A stretch of 64,000 bases of DNA. It comes from Terrabacter tumescens (GTDB lineage Bacteria; Actinomycetota; Actinomycetes; Actinomycetales; Dermatophilaceae). The stretch spans positions 372,001 to 436,000 of the forward strand of contig NZ_BMNZ01000002.1 of the NCBI RefSeq assembly GCF_014646815.1, in the 5' to 3' direction. A program made the translations under genes and the position numbers. Below, piece after piece: positions 24,835 through 33,939 of this stretch. The stretch's first letter is position 1; the number at the start of each line of letters is the position of its first letter. The notes beneath the pieces were generated by a model. It was not told where the DNA came from. It saw only the letters and a list, made by a program, of their open reading frames with translations, and did no database searches.

Positions 24835-25790
24835 GCACCGCGACCGCACCCGTCGGACCCGGCGTCGGCTCCGACCACCTCGCCCACGTCGCCGACCCGA
24901 CCACGGCGGCACCGCGCCGCGGCGAGTCCGGGCGACACGGCATACGCAAGCCTCTCGGCGTGCTCGCCCGCATCGTGCTGTGCCTCGTCTTCGGGCTGCC
25001 GCTGCTGTTCATGTTCGTCAGCAGCTTCAAGCCCGACCTGCAGATCTTCGGCGACCTCGGCAGCTGGAAGGCGTTCCTGCCCGTCGGTGACATCTCGACC
25101 GACAACTACACGGGCGTCTTCGGGCGAGTTCCCTTCGCGCAGTTCATGACCAACTCGGTCATCATCACCGTGGTCACCGTGGTGCTGGGGATCGTCGTCA
25201 ACTCGATGGCGGCGTTTGCCCTGTCGCGCATCGGGTTCCGGGGTGCAGGGGCGGTGCTCGGCATCATCCTCGCGACGCTCATCGTGCCGTTCGAGACGCT
25301 CGCACTGCCGCTGCTGTGGTGGTCCAACAAGCTGCCGTTCCTCGGGCCGGACGGCTTCACCGAGGGCTGGCTCGACACCTACCAGGTGCAGATCGTGCCG
25401 TTCATCGCGAACGCCTTCTCGATCTTCCTCTTCTACCAGTACTTCGACTCCATCCCGAAGGAGCTCGACGAGGCGGCGAAGGTCGACGGCGCGGGCTGGT
25501 GGCGGATCTACCGCAACATCGTCATGCCGCTCTCGGGGCCGGCGGTCGCGACGGTCGCGATCCTGACCTTCCTGCCGATGTGGAACCAGTACCTCTGGCC
25601 GCTCATGGCGGTGCAGACCGAGGAGCTGCGGCCGGTCATGGTCGGCATCGACTACTTCAAGCAGCTCAACACCTCGTGGGGGCAGATCATGGCGTACGCG
25701 TCGATGATCACCGCGCCCGTGCTCATCCTGTTCGTCGCCTTCCAGCGATCGTTCATCAACTCCATCGCCTCCTCCGGCGTGAAAGGCTGA
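24831..25790 (+). CDS. Sugar ABC transporter permease (MalG-like)
   Basis: The 319-residue protein has a long polar N-terminal tail (about 45 residues), then about six helices. The EAA loop EAAKVDGAGWWRIYRNI lies near residue 218. The ATG at 24831 overlaps the previous stop in ATGA. No ATPase gene follows; the next gene, 3 bases downstream, is a glycoside hydrolase. Importers of this class in actinobacteria often share one ATPase encoded elsewhere, so this pair may use such a shared subunit. Confidence 0.88.
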   Translation: MSTATAPVGPGVGSDHLAHVADPTTAAPRRGESGRHGIRKPLGVLARIVLCLVFGLPLLFMFVSSFKPDLQIFGDLGSWKAFLPVGDISTDNYTGVFGRVPFAQFMTNSVIITVVTVVLGIVVNSMAAFALSRIGFRGAGAVLGIILATLIVPFETLALPLLWWSNKLPFLGPDGFTEGWLDTYQVQIVPFIANAFSIFLFYQYFDSIPKELDEAAKVDGAGWWRIYRNIVMPLSGPAVATVAILTFLPMWNQYLWPLMAVQTEELRPVMVGIDYFKQLNTSWGQIMAYASMITAPVLILFVAFQRSFINSIASSGVKG

Positions 25791-25793
25791 CCC

Positions 25794-26747
25794 GTGTTCA
25801 AGCTCCCCGAGGCGTGGGTGTGGGACTTCTGGACCGTCGACGACGGCGAGCAGTACCACCTGTTCTTCCTCTACGCGTCGCGCGCGCTGCGCGACCCCCA
25901 TGCCCGTCACTACCGGGCCTCGGTCGGGCACGCGGTCTCGCGTGACCTGGTCAAGTGGGAACGGGTCGTCGACGCGCTCGTGCGCTCGGACGCGCCGGCC
26001 TTCGACGACTGCGCGACGTGGACCGGGTCGGTCGTGCGGCACCCGGACGGGCGGTGGTTCATGTTCTACACGGGGGCCTCGCTCAACGACGCGGGCGCGA
26101 ACGTGCAGTCCATCGGGTATGCCGTGTCCTCTGACCTCTACGTGTGGGACAAGGCGCCGGGGCCGGTGCTGTCAGCCGACCCGCGGTGGTACGAGACGTT
26201 CGCCGACGGGAACTGGCACGACGAGGCGTTCCGCGACCCGTGGGTGCTGGAGGACCCGGACGGGGACGGCTGGCACATGCTCATCACGGCGCGCGCCAAC
26301 CACGGCGACGTCGTCGACCGTGGCGTCGTCGGGCACGCGTGGTCTGCCGACCTGGAGACGTGGGAGCTGCGCGAGCCGCTGTCGTCACCGGGCCAGGGCT
26401 TCGGGCAGCTCGAGGTGCTCCAGCCGTTCGTCGTCGAGGGGCGTCAGGTGCTGCTCTTCAACTGCCTCGTCGGGGACATGCCGGAGGCTGCTCGGGCCAA
26501 GGGGGTGACAGGTGGGGTGTGGATCGCGGACGCGAAGTCGCCGCTCGGGCCCTACGACATCGCCGGCGCCCAGGTGATCGACGACCCGTCGCTCTACGTG
26601 GGCAAGTTCGTCACCGAGCGCGACACGGGCGACACGAAGCTGCTCGCGTTCGTGCACGACCGTGACGGCGCCTTCATCGGCGAGATCACCGACCCGTACG
26701 CCGTCACCTGGGACGGCGACCGCCTAGTCCTCGCGCCTGCTCCTTGA
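25794..26747 (+). CDS. GH32-like beta-fructosidase family protein
   Basis: The 317-residue protein shows the five-bladed propeller motifs of clan GH-J. These are WDFWTVDDGEQYHLFFLY at the N-terminus with the position of the nucleophile Asp, WTGSVVRHPDGRWFMFYTG near 78, the RDP box in FRDPWVLEDPDGDG near 146, and an acid/base-like Glu in LEVLQPF near 205. It lacks the C-terminal beta-sandwich of full GH32 enzymes, and it has no signal peptide, so it should act in the cytoplasm on an imported oligosaccharide. The start codon is GTG, 3 bases after the permease stop. The sequence diverges from canonical invertases (no NDPNG box), so the exact bond cleaved is uncertain. Confidence 0.7.
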   Translation: MFKLPEAWVWDFWTVDDGEQYHLFFLYASRALRDPHARHYRASVGHAVSRDLVKWERVVDALVRSDAPAFDDCATWTGSVVRHPDGRWFMFYTGASLNDAGANVQSIGYAVSSDLYVWDKAPGPVLSADPRWYETFADGNWHDEAFRDPWVLEDPDGDGWHMLITARANHGDVVDRGVVGHAWSADLETWELREPLSSPGQGFGQLEVLQPFVVEGRQVLLFNCLVGDMPEAARAKGVTGGVWIADAKSPLGPYDIAGAQVIDDPSLYVGKFVTERDTGDTKLLAFVHDRDGAFIGEITDPYAVTWDGDRLVLAPAP

Positions 26748-27706
26748 CGGACACAGTACGCGCCAACCACGTCGCTAGACTCACGGCTAGTCTTCGCAAG
26801 CGACACCACTGCGGTCGAGGCCGTGTCGGTAACCGGGGTCACCTCGCCCACGAGACGGGCCTCTACCAGGTGTCGGGTGGCCCGTCCGACGAACTGCGCG
26901 AGCTCGAGTGCCCGTCGCTGTATGCGTGCGTCGTGGCCGGATAGGTCAAGGTCGCGATATCGCACTGGCAAAGGCGCTGGCCGACGGAACTTCAGAGGTG
27001 CGGGGCGGACCGGCCTGTGTGTCCGGGCTGAGGCGCCGTGTGCCTGGGCCGTGGGTCTGGGGCTCCTGGACCGCCGACGACGGCGCCAGTACCACCTGCT
27101 CTTCCTCTACGCATCGCGCGTTCTCGAGGACACGCAGGCTCCTCACTACCGCGGGGCGGTCGGTCACGCGGCGTCGAAGGACCTGGTGTCACGGGACAGC
27201 ATGGTGGGAACACGACTTTGGTGACCTGGCACGTTCTTCACTGACGGTGCCACGACTCTGGCCCGACAGCAGATGTTTCGTGCAACGGCCATAGGAGCCG
27301 AGCAGTTGTCTGTTGCGACTCGGGCGGCACCGCTTTGAGTTCGTCGGTCTCCGTGCCGCGCCTGAGCTTTGGCGACGGGCGACCGAACTGAGGCGGAGCC
27401 GAGGTCATCACCCTCTGATCAGTTCGACCTTCTGACGCGGAAGAATTGTCTACCGCGGCAGCCGCCGAAGAGTGCACCTGGTGTTGGCCGCTGCGGCCCC
27501 AAGGGGATTCATACGTAAGTGACACTCGTATCGCGGCGAAGAATGCGCCGTGTTGAGACCCATGACGGGGTTGTCACCTATAGCATCCAGGTGCCCGGCT
27601 AGAGCCGCCTAGCGACGCAGGTTTCTCCGGAGCTTCAACGCTGTTGAGATTCGTGCCACACCATGGTGCAGTCTTGGGCTGGTCCTGAACTTAAGGAGAA
27701 TGCGAA
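26748..27706. other. 959-base junction region without an intact gene
   Basis: The region separates the GH32 operon from the island. It contains the GH32-like fragment described separately and otherwise no convincing gene. A minus-strand stretch reading from 26971 (MPVRYRDLDLSGHDARIQ...) looks protein-like for about 55 codons and then runs into the antisense of the GH32 gene; it could be the remnant of another gene but is not recognised. The pair GGCAC/GTGCC at about 27227-27250 is a weak inverted repeat. From about 27290 base composition drops towards that of the island. The stretch 27525-27690 probably holds the island promoter. Confidence 0.6.
27049..27212 (+). pseudogene. Frameshifted N-terminal fragment of a GH32-like gene
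   Basis: The stretch is a degenerate relative of the first 50 or so codons of the hydrolase gene at 25794. It reads WVWGSWTADDG, then after a 1-base loss QYHLLFLYASRVLEDTQ and AVGHAASKDLVSRDS in the next frame. The intact gene reads WVWDFWTVDDGE and QYHLFFLYASRALRDPH. The fragment has lost the catalytic Asp position, carries a frameshift at about 27091 and ends without the rest of the domain. About 70 percent of residues match, so it is a relic of a diverged paralogue rather than a fresh duplication. It lies right beside the left end of the low-GC island. Confidence 0.8.
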
Positions 27707-30700
27707 GTGACATCCAACCCTGGCCACTGGGAGCCCGACTCCTCGCTCACCCGGGAGTTGGAAGACCAGTTCAGGCGAACAATTGAGTCCTATCGGGCCC
27801 AGCCCGCATTGATCACCGAACATGCGAACCACGAGGAGTCGATTCGCACGGGCGGCTACGCCAATCGGACGCTATTGGAGCTCATCCAGAACGCTGCCGA
27901 TGCCCTGGCCGGTGTGGCTGACGACGGGGGTGAGCGCCCAGGCAGGGTCGAGATAGTGCTCGACCCTGATCGACGCGTTCTCTACTGTGCGAACGCTGGC
28001 AGGCCCTTCTCTGCCAGCGGCCTGCAAGCGGTGACCATGGCGTACCTCAGCGGCAAGCGGGGCGACGAGATCGGCCGATTCGGTCTAGGCTTCAAGTCGG
28101 TCCTGGCGGTGTCCGAGTCCCCCCACGTTTTCAGTCGCTCAGTGTCCTTCCGATTCAACGCGGACCAGGCGAATGAAGAGCTTAGGAGCGTGAAAAGCGT
28201 TCCCAGGTACCCCATCCTTCGAACCGCGACAGCCCTGGGGGCGGCGGAAGAGTTCGAGAAGGATCGGGTTCTCGCTGGCCTTGCTCATTGGGCGACGACG
28301 ATCGTCAAACTTCCCGATGCGACCAACCTGGAGCGACTGAGACACGAGATCACGTCGTTCAAGTCTGAGTTCCTCTTGTTCGTGGGTGCTGTTCGCGAGG
28401 TGAGGATGCGGATTCTGGGGTCAGAACCTTACGAGACGAGCCACGTCTCGCGAGACCTGGGCGACGGCCGCTTCGCGATTGCGCGACCAGATGGTCAGGA
28501 CGACGAGTGGCTCGTGGCCAGCCGGATGCACGCACCGTCGCCGGAAGCGCGCCACGAGGTCGGGGAAGCAGTCTCGCGCGACAAGATCAAGGTCACGGTG
28601 GCGGTTCCTGTGCAACGGAGCCGAATAACCTCTGGAGAGTTCTGGTCGTACTTCCCGCTTCAGGACAAGAGCTCGGTGGGAGCACTGCTCAACGCACCCT
28701 GGAGCGTGAACGACGACCGGACCAACCTGCTGGACAATCGCTATAACCAGGAAATCATCCGTACGCTTGCGGACCTCTTTGTTTCGCTGCTCACGCGAGT
28801 GCGTTCGGACGACGAGCCGGCGGCCCATCTGGATTACCTGCCGGCCCGAGAGAGGGACCAGGAAAGTCGTGGCTTCGCGAGCGATATCCTGCGCGCCCAC
28901 ATCCTGCGATCTGCTGGCACAGGCCAGTACATCCCTGACGCAGCGGGCGATCTGCGGAACGGCTCTGAGCTGCGTCCACTCGATACGTCGATCCGCTTGG
29001 ACGCTACGGTGCACCAAGCATGGATCAGATCGCCGAATACGACTAATGACGTGCCACATTGGCACTGCTACAAGACCCCGCAGCGGGCCACGCGTCTTAG
29101 AGACCTCTTCGTCGCAGCGCAGGAGATCGAGCTCGACCCCAGCGCTCGCGACGTCCGGGCAGCGCTCGAGCGGATGCCCAAACGCGGCTTGTTGACCTGG
29201 CTGCGCGAGTGGGCGGACGGAGACGATCCGCAGTCGGCTGCCAATGCCTTCAGGACCGTGGTGAACAATGCCTCTCTTGAGGACATCTCCTCGGCCAAGG
29301 TGATCCCGACTTCGGACGGCATGAGGTCACTCGACGATCGCAGTGTGGTCTTTCTCCACCAGGAAGAGGGCCTGGTCGTCGACGGCGCCGTCTTCGTGAA
29401 CCCCGACTTTCTGGCAGAGGACCGGGTCGAAGCCTTACTTCGCGACCGTGGCTTCCGGGACCTTGATCCTGAGGCAATCCTCAACGCACGCTTGGCCATG
29501 TTGCCGGTGGATCCGACCGATGAGGACCTCGAGACGCTTTGGGACGCAGTGCTCTCTGTCAGCATTCCCGTTGCAGTCAAGACCATGACGAAGTCGACGG
29601 CGTCGATCAAAGTACCCACGCGTGACGGTGCCTGGGCGTGGCCCCAGCAAGTCGTCGATCTGGATGTATCGCTACCCGAATTCTTTGGGCGGCTTCTCGA
29701 CCGCAGCCGTTGCCTGCCGGATGTCGCACACCGGCTGGGGGTCGTCCGAAGTCCGGTGAAGGACTTCTCGGTCGAGGACGAGTGGCACTACACAGACTAC
29801 GTGCACGCCGTCTTAGGAGACCTGAATGGCCGACGGGGGTCCGGGGAACGTCCGACGGAACGTTTCGAGTTCAACCCAGGAGCAGGTCCTGGGCCGTTCT
29901 CTGCCCTGATGATGTTGCGCGACGCAGATGCATCGAAGGAGTTGCGTGCGTCATGGACGACGGCGCTGCTGTCTCTGCCCGACAGCGACTGGGCCGTAGA
30001 CGATCTCGACACCGGACGGCAATTCGACGTTCAGTCGCCCACCCGGTGGGCCGTGGCGAACGCAGGACTGCTGCCGACCTCGCGCGGGTATCGAGCGCCT
30101 GACGCGGTAGTTGCGTCGTCGCTGCTCAAGTTCGGGTCGCTGCTTCCCTTGTACAAGGGGCCGCTTCAGGTCCAACACGCACTTGACCTGCCGGACGAGC
30201 TCGACGCCGTGCCACGATGCGTGCTTCGCGAGATGCTCGAGGCGGACATTTTCCCGTCGGTGGAAAACGCCGTGTTGGCGGAGTTCGTTCTCACGGCGAC
30301 CAGAGTCGGGTTCGACGGCGAAAAGCCGGCGACTATTCCTGCAAGAGTCAAACGAGCGGTTGAGGCGCATCCTCCGTCGGCCGTGTTCCTGGCGTCGACG
30401 GAGGACGAGGAGGAGTTACTCCGCAATCGTCAGCGCCCGTATCTCAGAGTGGAACCGTCCCAGGTGGAGGAACTGGTCGAGATCGTCGGCTGCCGTCGCT
30501 TCGCCGACAGCTTCTCGTTCGCCATGGTTGTTGAGGGGCAACAAGAGTCCCAGCGGATTCTCGATGTCTACACGGGCCTTCGGACGTTCTACGGTGCTGC
30601 GCTCGGTTCGGCGAAGATCACGCGGGCGCTGCTCATAGCGAAGCGCGTTGTGACGGAGGATGGTGTCGAGGACCAGCCGCTCGATTGGCATCTAGACGGC

Positions 30701-32425
30701 CAGGACCTAATCGTCGGAAGTGACGCCGATGAGCGCCGTGCATTGGAGTTCGTCAACGAAGCGTTCGGCCTCGGGTTGGACAACGCACGTCTGTCGTCGG
30801 TGCTCAGGGCGGGCCTTGATCACAAGCTCGAGTTGCTTCGTCAGCAAGCACAGTCCATCGAAAGCGATGCGGACCGTTTGGACCTCTACATCGGTCCGGA
30901 CGATCTCAAGGAGGCGCTGCCTACCGGCCTTTGGAGCGCGCTCGAAGGCCAGGGGTTGGTTGACCACCACACCTCGGTGGCTGAGTTGTTCTTGGTTGTC
31001 TACGGCTCCGACTCATTGCGCATGCTCGAGAGCCTCTTTCGTGAGGCCGGGTTCACAGACGTGCCGGAGCGGTGGGCGGGCCTTCCCGCGGCCATCTCCT
31101 GGGTTCGAAAAATGGGCTTCGGCACCGAGTATGCCGGCCAGCGCAATCAGCCTCGCCCGGAGGAATTCGTCGTCGCGGGGGCGGTTCGGCTCAACAAGCT
31201 GCACAGCTACCAGAAGAGAATCAGCGAAGACCTGCGGACGGTTCTCACGCAGCCGTCGGCCAACGGTCCTGCGCAGAAGGGCATGGTTGAGCTCCCGACG
31301 GGCGCGGGCAAGACGCGAGTCGCGACCGAGACCGTTCTGAGGCTGTTCATGGACGAGGTCCTCTCCGGCGTTGTCCTCTGGATCGCGCAGTCGGCTGAGC
31401 TGTGCGAGCAGGCCGTGCAGACCTTCCAGACAGTTTGGCGGTATCTCGGCGACGAACGTCCGCTGACCATCGGTCGTCTGTGGGACACCAACACCGTGCA
31501 CGAGCCCGACACCGAACTTGCAGTCGTCGTCGCGACCGACGCGAAGATCCGTTCGATAAAGGATCGACCCGAGTACGGCTGGCTCAGCACTCCTCAAGCC
31601 GTGTTCATCGATGAGGCGCACCGAGCGGGCGGCTCAGCCCAATACACGTCCATCTTGCGCTGGCTGGGTGTCGACGGCCGTAGTTGGGAACGCCCGCTCG
31701 TGGGCCTGTCGGCGACTCCCTTCAAGGGTCGGGCGGGGGAGCACAGCGGAACGGAGGAGTTGGCGAGGCGATTCGGCAAGAACCGGCTGGCACTGCCGGG
31801 CGAAGATCCCTACAAGCAACTGGTCGAGCTCGGGGTGCTCGCGAGGGTGAAGCACGAGGTGCTGCCCTCGGGAGTCGAGATCGACCTCACGGGGCGGGAG
31901 CGCACAGCGCTGCAGTCGAACAAGCTGATCGACCGCAACGTGTACGAGCGCATCGGACGGAACGAGCAGCGCATGCGTGTCCTCATCGGCCACATTCTGC
32001 AGACCCTCGAGAAGCACCCCGACTGGCCCATCCTGGTCTTCACACCGAGTGTGCTTTCAGCGCAGGTGCTCGCCGCGTCACTGCGGTACCGGAAGGTCGC
32101 AGCGGAATCGGTGAGCGGACAAACGGGCCGGCAGCAGCGTCGCAAGGTGATACACGAATTCCAGGAAGGCAAGGTTCAGGTTCTCGCCAATTGCGACCTC
32201 CTCGTTCAAGGATTCGATGCCCCGGGTGTCAGGGCTCTTTACATCGCTCGTCCGACATTCAGCCCCGGCGCCTACATTCAGATGGCAGGCCGCGGACTAC
32301 GTGGCAGCGAGAACGGAGGAAAGGATGAGTGCCTCATCGTTGACATGGCCGACAACTGGGGCGCTCTGAACGGCTCGCTGGGCTACCGTGAGTACGAGGA
32401 GCTATGGACGGAGCAGGGCGAATGA
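27707..32425 (+). CDS. GHKL (sacsin-like) ATPase fused to SF2 helicase
   Basis: The 1572-residue protein has two ATPase modules. The N-terminal GHKL/HSP90-type fold shows the N-box LLELIQNAADAL near residue 57, a variant second box CANAGRPFSASGL near 100 and the glycine box GRFGLGFKSVL near 124, as in sacsin-like proteins. A long middle region (about 350-1150) has no recognisable motif. The C-terminal helicase has Walker A ELPTGAGKTRVATE near 1195, DEAH in VFIDEAHRAGG near 1302, GLSATPFKG near 1331 and motif VI QMAGRGLRG near 1525. The GTG start is preceded by AAGGAGA. Its stop overlaps the next gene by 4 bases. It probably senses or remodels foreign DNA for the DISARM-like array; that role is inference. 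Confidence 0.8.
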   Translation: MTSNPGHWEPDSSLTRELEDQFRRTIESYRAQPALITEHANHEESIRTGGYANRTLLELIQNAADALAGVADDGGERPGRVEIVLDPDRRVLYCANAGRPFSASGLQAVTMAYLSGKRGDEIGRFGLGFKSVLAVSESPHVFSRSVSFRFNADQANEELRSVKSVPRYPILRTATALGAAEEFEKDRVLAGLAHWATTIVKLPDATNLERLRHEITSFKSEFLLFVGAVREVRMRILGSEPYETSHVSRDLGDGRFAIARPDGQDDEWLVASRMHAPSPEARHEVGEAVSRDKIKVTVAVPVQRSRITSGEFWSYFPLQDKSSVGALLNAPWSVNDDRTNLLDNRYNQEIIRTLADLFVSLLTRVRSDDEPAAHLDYLPARERDQESRGFASDILRAHILRSAGTGQYIPDAAGDLRNGSELRPLDTSIRLDATVHQAWIRSPNTTNDVPHWHCYKTPQRATRLRDLFVAAQEIELDPSARDVRAALERMPKRGLLTWLREWADGDDPQSAANAFRTVVNNASLEDISSAKVIPTSDGMRSLDDRSVVFLHQEEGLVVDGAVFVNPDFLAEDRVEALLRDRGFRDLDPEAILNARLAMLPVDPTDEDLETLWDAVLSVSIPVAVKTMTKSTASIKVPTRDGAWAWPQQVVDLDVSLPEFFGRLLDRSRCLPDVAHRLGVVRSPVKDFSVEDEWHYTDYVHAVLGDLNGRRGSGERPTERFEFNPGAGPGPFSALMMLRDADASKELRASWTTALLSLPDSDWAVDDLDTGRQFDVQSPTRWAVANAGLLPTSRGYRAPDAVVASSLLKFGSLLPLYKGPLQVQHALDLPDELDAVPRCVLREMLEADIFPSVENAVLAEFVLTATRVGFDGEKPATIPARVKRAVEAHPPSAVFLASTEDEEELLRNRQRPYLRVEPSQVEELVEIVGCRRFADSFSFAMVVEGQQESQRILDVYTGLRTFYGAALGSAKITRALLIAKRVVTEDGVEDQPLDWHLDGQDLIVGSDADERRALEFVNEAFGLGLDNARLSSVLRAGLDHKLELLRQQAQSIESDADRLDLYIGPDDLKEALPTGLWSALEGQGLVDHHTSVAELFLVVYGSDSLRMLESLFREAGFTDVPERWAGLPAAISWVRKMGFGTEYAGQRNQPRPEEFVVAGAVRLNKLHSYQKRISEDLRTVLTQPSANGPAQKGMVELPTGAGKTRVATETVLRLFMDEVLSGVVLWIAQSAELCEQAVQTFQTVWRYLGDERPLTIGRLWDTNTVHEPDTELAVVVATDAKIRSIKDRPEYGWLSTPQAVFIDEAHRAGGSAQYTSILRWLGVDGRSWERPLVGLSATPFKGRAGEHSGTEELARRFGKNRLALPGEDPYKQLVELGVLARVKHEVLPSGVEIDLTGRERTALQSNKLIDRNVYERIGRNEQRMRVLIGHILQTLEKHPDWPILVFTPSVLSAQVLAASLRYRKVAAESVSGQTGRQQRRKVIHEFQEGKVQVLANCDLLVQGFDAPGVRALYIARPTFSPGAYIQMAGRGLRGSENGGKDECLIVDMADNWGALNGSLGYREYEELWTEQGE

Positions 32426-33939
32426 TGCTTGTCCCGTCCCTGGCGGACATCGAGGCGACAGCGCGCAGCGGGGCCGAGCGACGGGTAGCGAGGCTGCTCC
32501 GAGACGTGGAAGGCGATCCCGATGCCGTCGCCTTCTACTCGGTCGGACTCCGCTCGCACGGGTACAAGCAACAGGCCGAGGCCGATTTCGTCATTCTCTG
32601 GCGCGGCAAGGTGATCGTCGTCGAGGTCAAGGGTGGCGGCGTGCGCAAGCACGACGGAATTTGGTACACCATCGACCGCCGGTCGGACTGGCACAAGCTG
32701 CAGTCCTCGCCGATGGAGCAGGCACGATCTGCAGCGTTCGCGCTGAGAGACATTCTCAGACAGCAGGGGGTCGGCTGGTACTGGCACGAGGCGGTGGTCG
32801 TTACCCCTGACATCGACGCGCCACCCGGCGCCGTCGACTGGAAGCCGTCACATTGGCTGGCGCGTGATGCGATGACGGCTGGCGCACTCCCAGCGTGCCT
32901 GGACGCAGTGGTCTCCGATGCGCGCCCAGCACCGGCTTCGGAGAAGATCGCGGGCCTCCGCGACCTGCGTACCCGCCTCTTCGGGGAGTTCACCCGGATG
33001 CCGGTCATCGACGCACAACGGGGCGCGGTGATTGAGGAACAGAACCGGGCAACGGCCGGTCAGGCACGTGTGCTGGCCGCGCTCGCTCGCAACGAGCGGG
33101 TGCTCGTCGTCGGTGGGGCCGGGACCGGAAAGTCGTTGGTACTCGTCGAGGCGGCCAAGCAGGAGGCGGAGCGCGGACGGTCGGTCCTGGTCACCTTCCG
33201 CTCACCCTCTCTGTCACAGTACTTCACTCCACACCTCGACAACCACGCCGTGGACGTGGTCCCTTTCGACGACTTGGACGCGTCACAGGCGTATGACGTC
33301 GTCCTCGTCGACGAGGCTCAGGACATGATGTCGGCCGACGCCATGGACAGACTCGACACCGTCATCGCGCGGGGCAGAGCGGCCGGCCGCTGGCGGATGT
33401 TCCTGGACCCGAACAACCAGGCGCACGTCGACGGCCGGTTCGACAGTGACGTGGCGGAACTCGTCGCGCAGGAGGCGATCACCGTCGACCTGTCCCTGAA
33501 CGTGAGGAACACGCGGGCGATCGTGCACGTCGTCCAGGAGTATCTGGGCGCCGACGTCGGTGATCCCGGGGTCGTCAGTGGCGAGCGCGTGCAATGGCAC
33601 ACGACCGAGAGCGCCGTCGACCTGAATGACGGTCTGAAGGTCGCGGCGGATCTTGTCGCGGAGGGGGCGCGGGGAGCTGACGTCTGGGTGATCGATCCTC
33701 GATCCGTTGCCCCGAGAACCACGGTCAACGACGTCGTCGTCATCAGCCCTCGCTTCGCGAAGGGGCTTGAAGCCGAGCACGTCGTCGTCTGTGGCCTACC
33801 CGACGAGCTCGACTCTTCAGGGCTGGCGGCCTTCTACGTAGCGGTGACGCGCGCACGCGTGTCCCTGCACATCGTGCTCTCCCGGGACGACAGGCGCCGG
33901 CTGCAGCGCGTCGTCCGACGACGAACGGCTGAAGGATGA
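32422..33939 (+). CDS. NERD-domain protein with SF1 (UvrD-like) helicase
   Basis: The 505-residue protein starts with a NERD (nuclease-related) domain of about 130 residues, whose catalytic-type residues appear in QAEADFVILWRGKVIVVEVK (Asp and the E-x-K). The helicase follows: Walker A VVGGAGTGKSLVLVEA near 231, LVDEAQDMMS near 297, the SF1 motif LSLNVRNT near 357 and VAVTRARVSLHIVLS near 472. The helicase is short for UvrD. The first of two adjacent ATGs overlaps the previous stop (ATGATG), and its own stop overlaps the drmA-like start by 4 bases, so it is part of the same translational unit. It is likely a DNA-processing nuclease-helicase of the island. Confidence 0.8.
   Translation: MMLVPSLADIEATARSGAERRVARLLRDVEGDPDAVAFYSVGLRSHGYKQQAEADFVILWRGKVIVVEVKGGGVRKHDGIWYTIDRRSDWHKLQSSPMEQARSAAFALRDILRQQGVGWYWHEAVVVTPDIDAPPGAVDWKPSHWLARDAMTAGALPACLDAVVSDARPAPASEKIAGLRDLRTRLFGEFTRMPVIDAQRGAVIEEQNRATAGQARVLAALARNERVLVVGGAGTGKSLVLVEAAKQEAERGRSVLVTFRSPSLSQYFTPHLDNHAVDVVPFDDLDASQAYDVVLVDEAQDMMSADAMDRLDTVIARGRAAGRWRMFLDPNNQAHVDGRFDSDVAELVAQEAITVDLSLNVRNTRAIVHVVQEYLGADVGDPGVVSGERVQWHTTESAVDLNDGLKVAADLVAEGARGADVWVIDPRSVAPRTTVNDVVVISPRFAKGLEAEHVVVCGLPDELDSSGLAAFYVAVTRARVSLHIVLSRDDRRRLQRVVRRRTAEG

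Noticed and set aside
22447-24912. Minus-strand open frame of over 800 codons
   Set aside because: It lies antisense to a binding protein and permease with clear motifs. Its translation is Arg/Glu/Val/Asp-rich as expected of GC-rich antisense frames.
27238-27525. Minus-strand open frame of 95 codons before the island
   Set aside because: No ribosome site, no motif, mixed codon use; likely chance.
26748-27706. tRNA gene or attachment site at the left edge of the island
   Set aside because: No cloverleaf could be traced, and no direct repeat shared with 42.2 kb was found by eye. The mechanism of insertion stays open.
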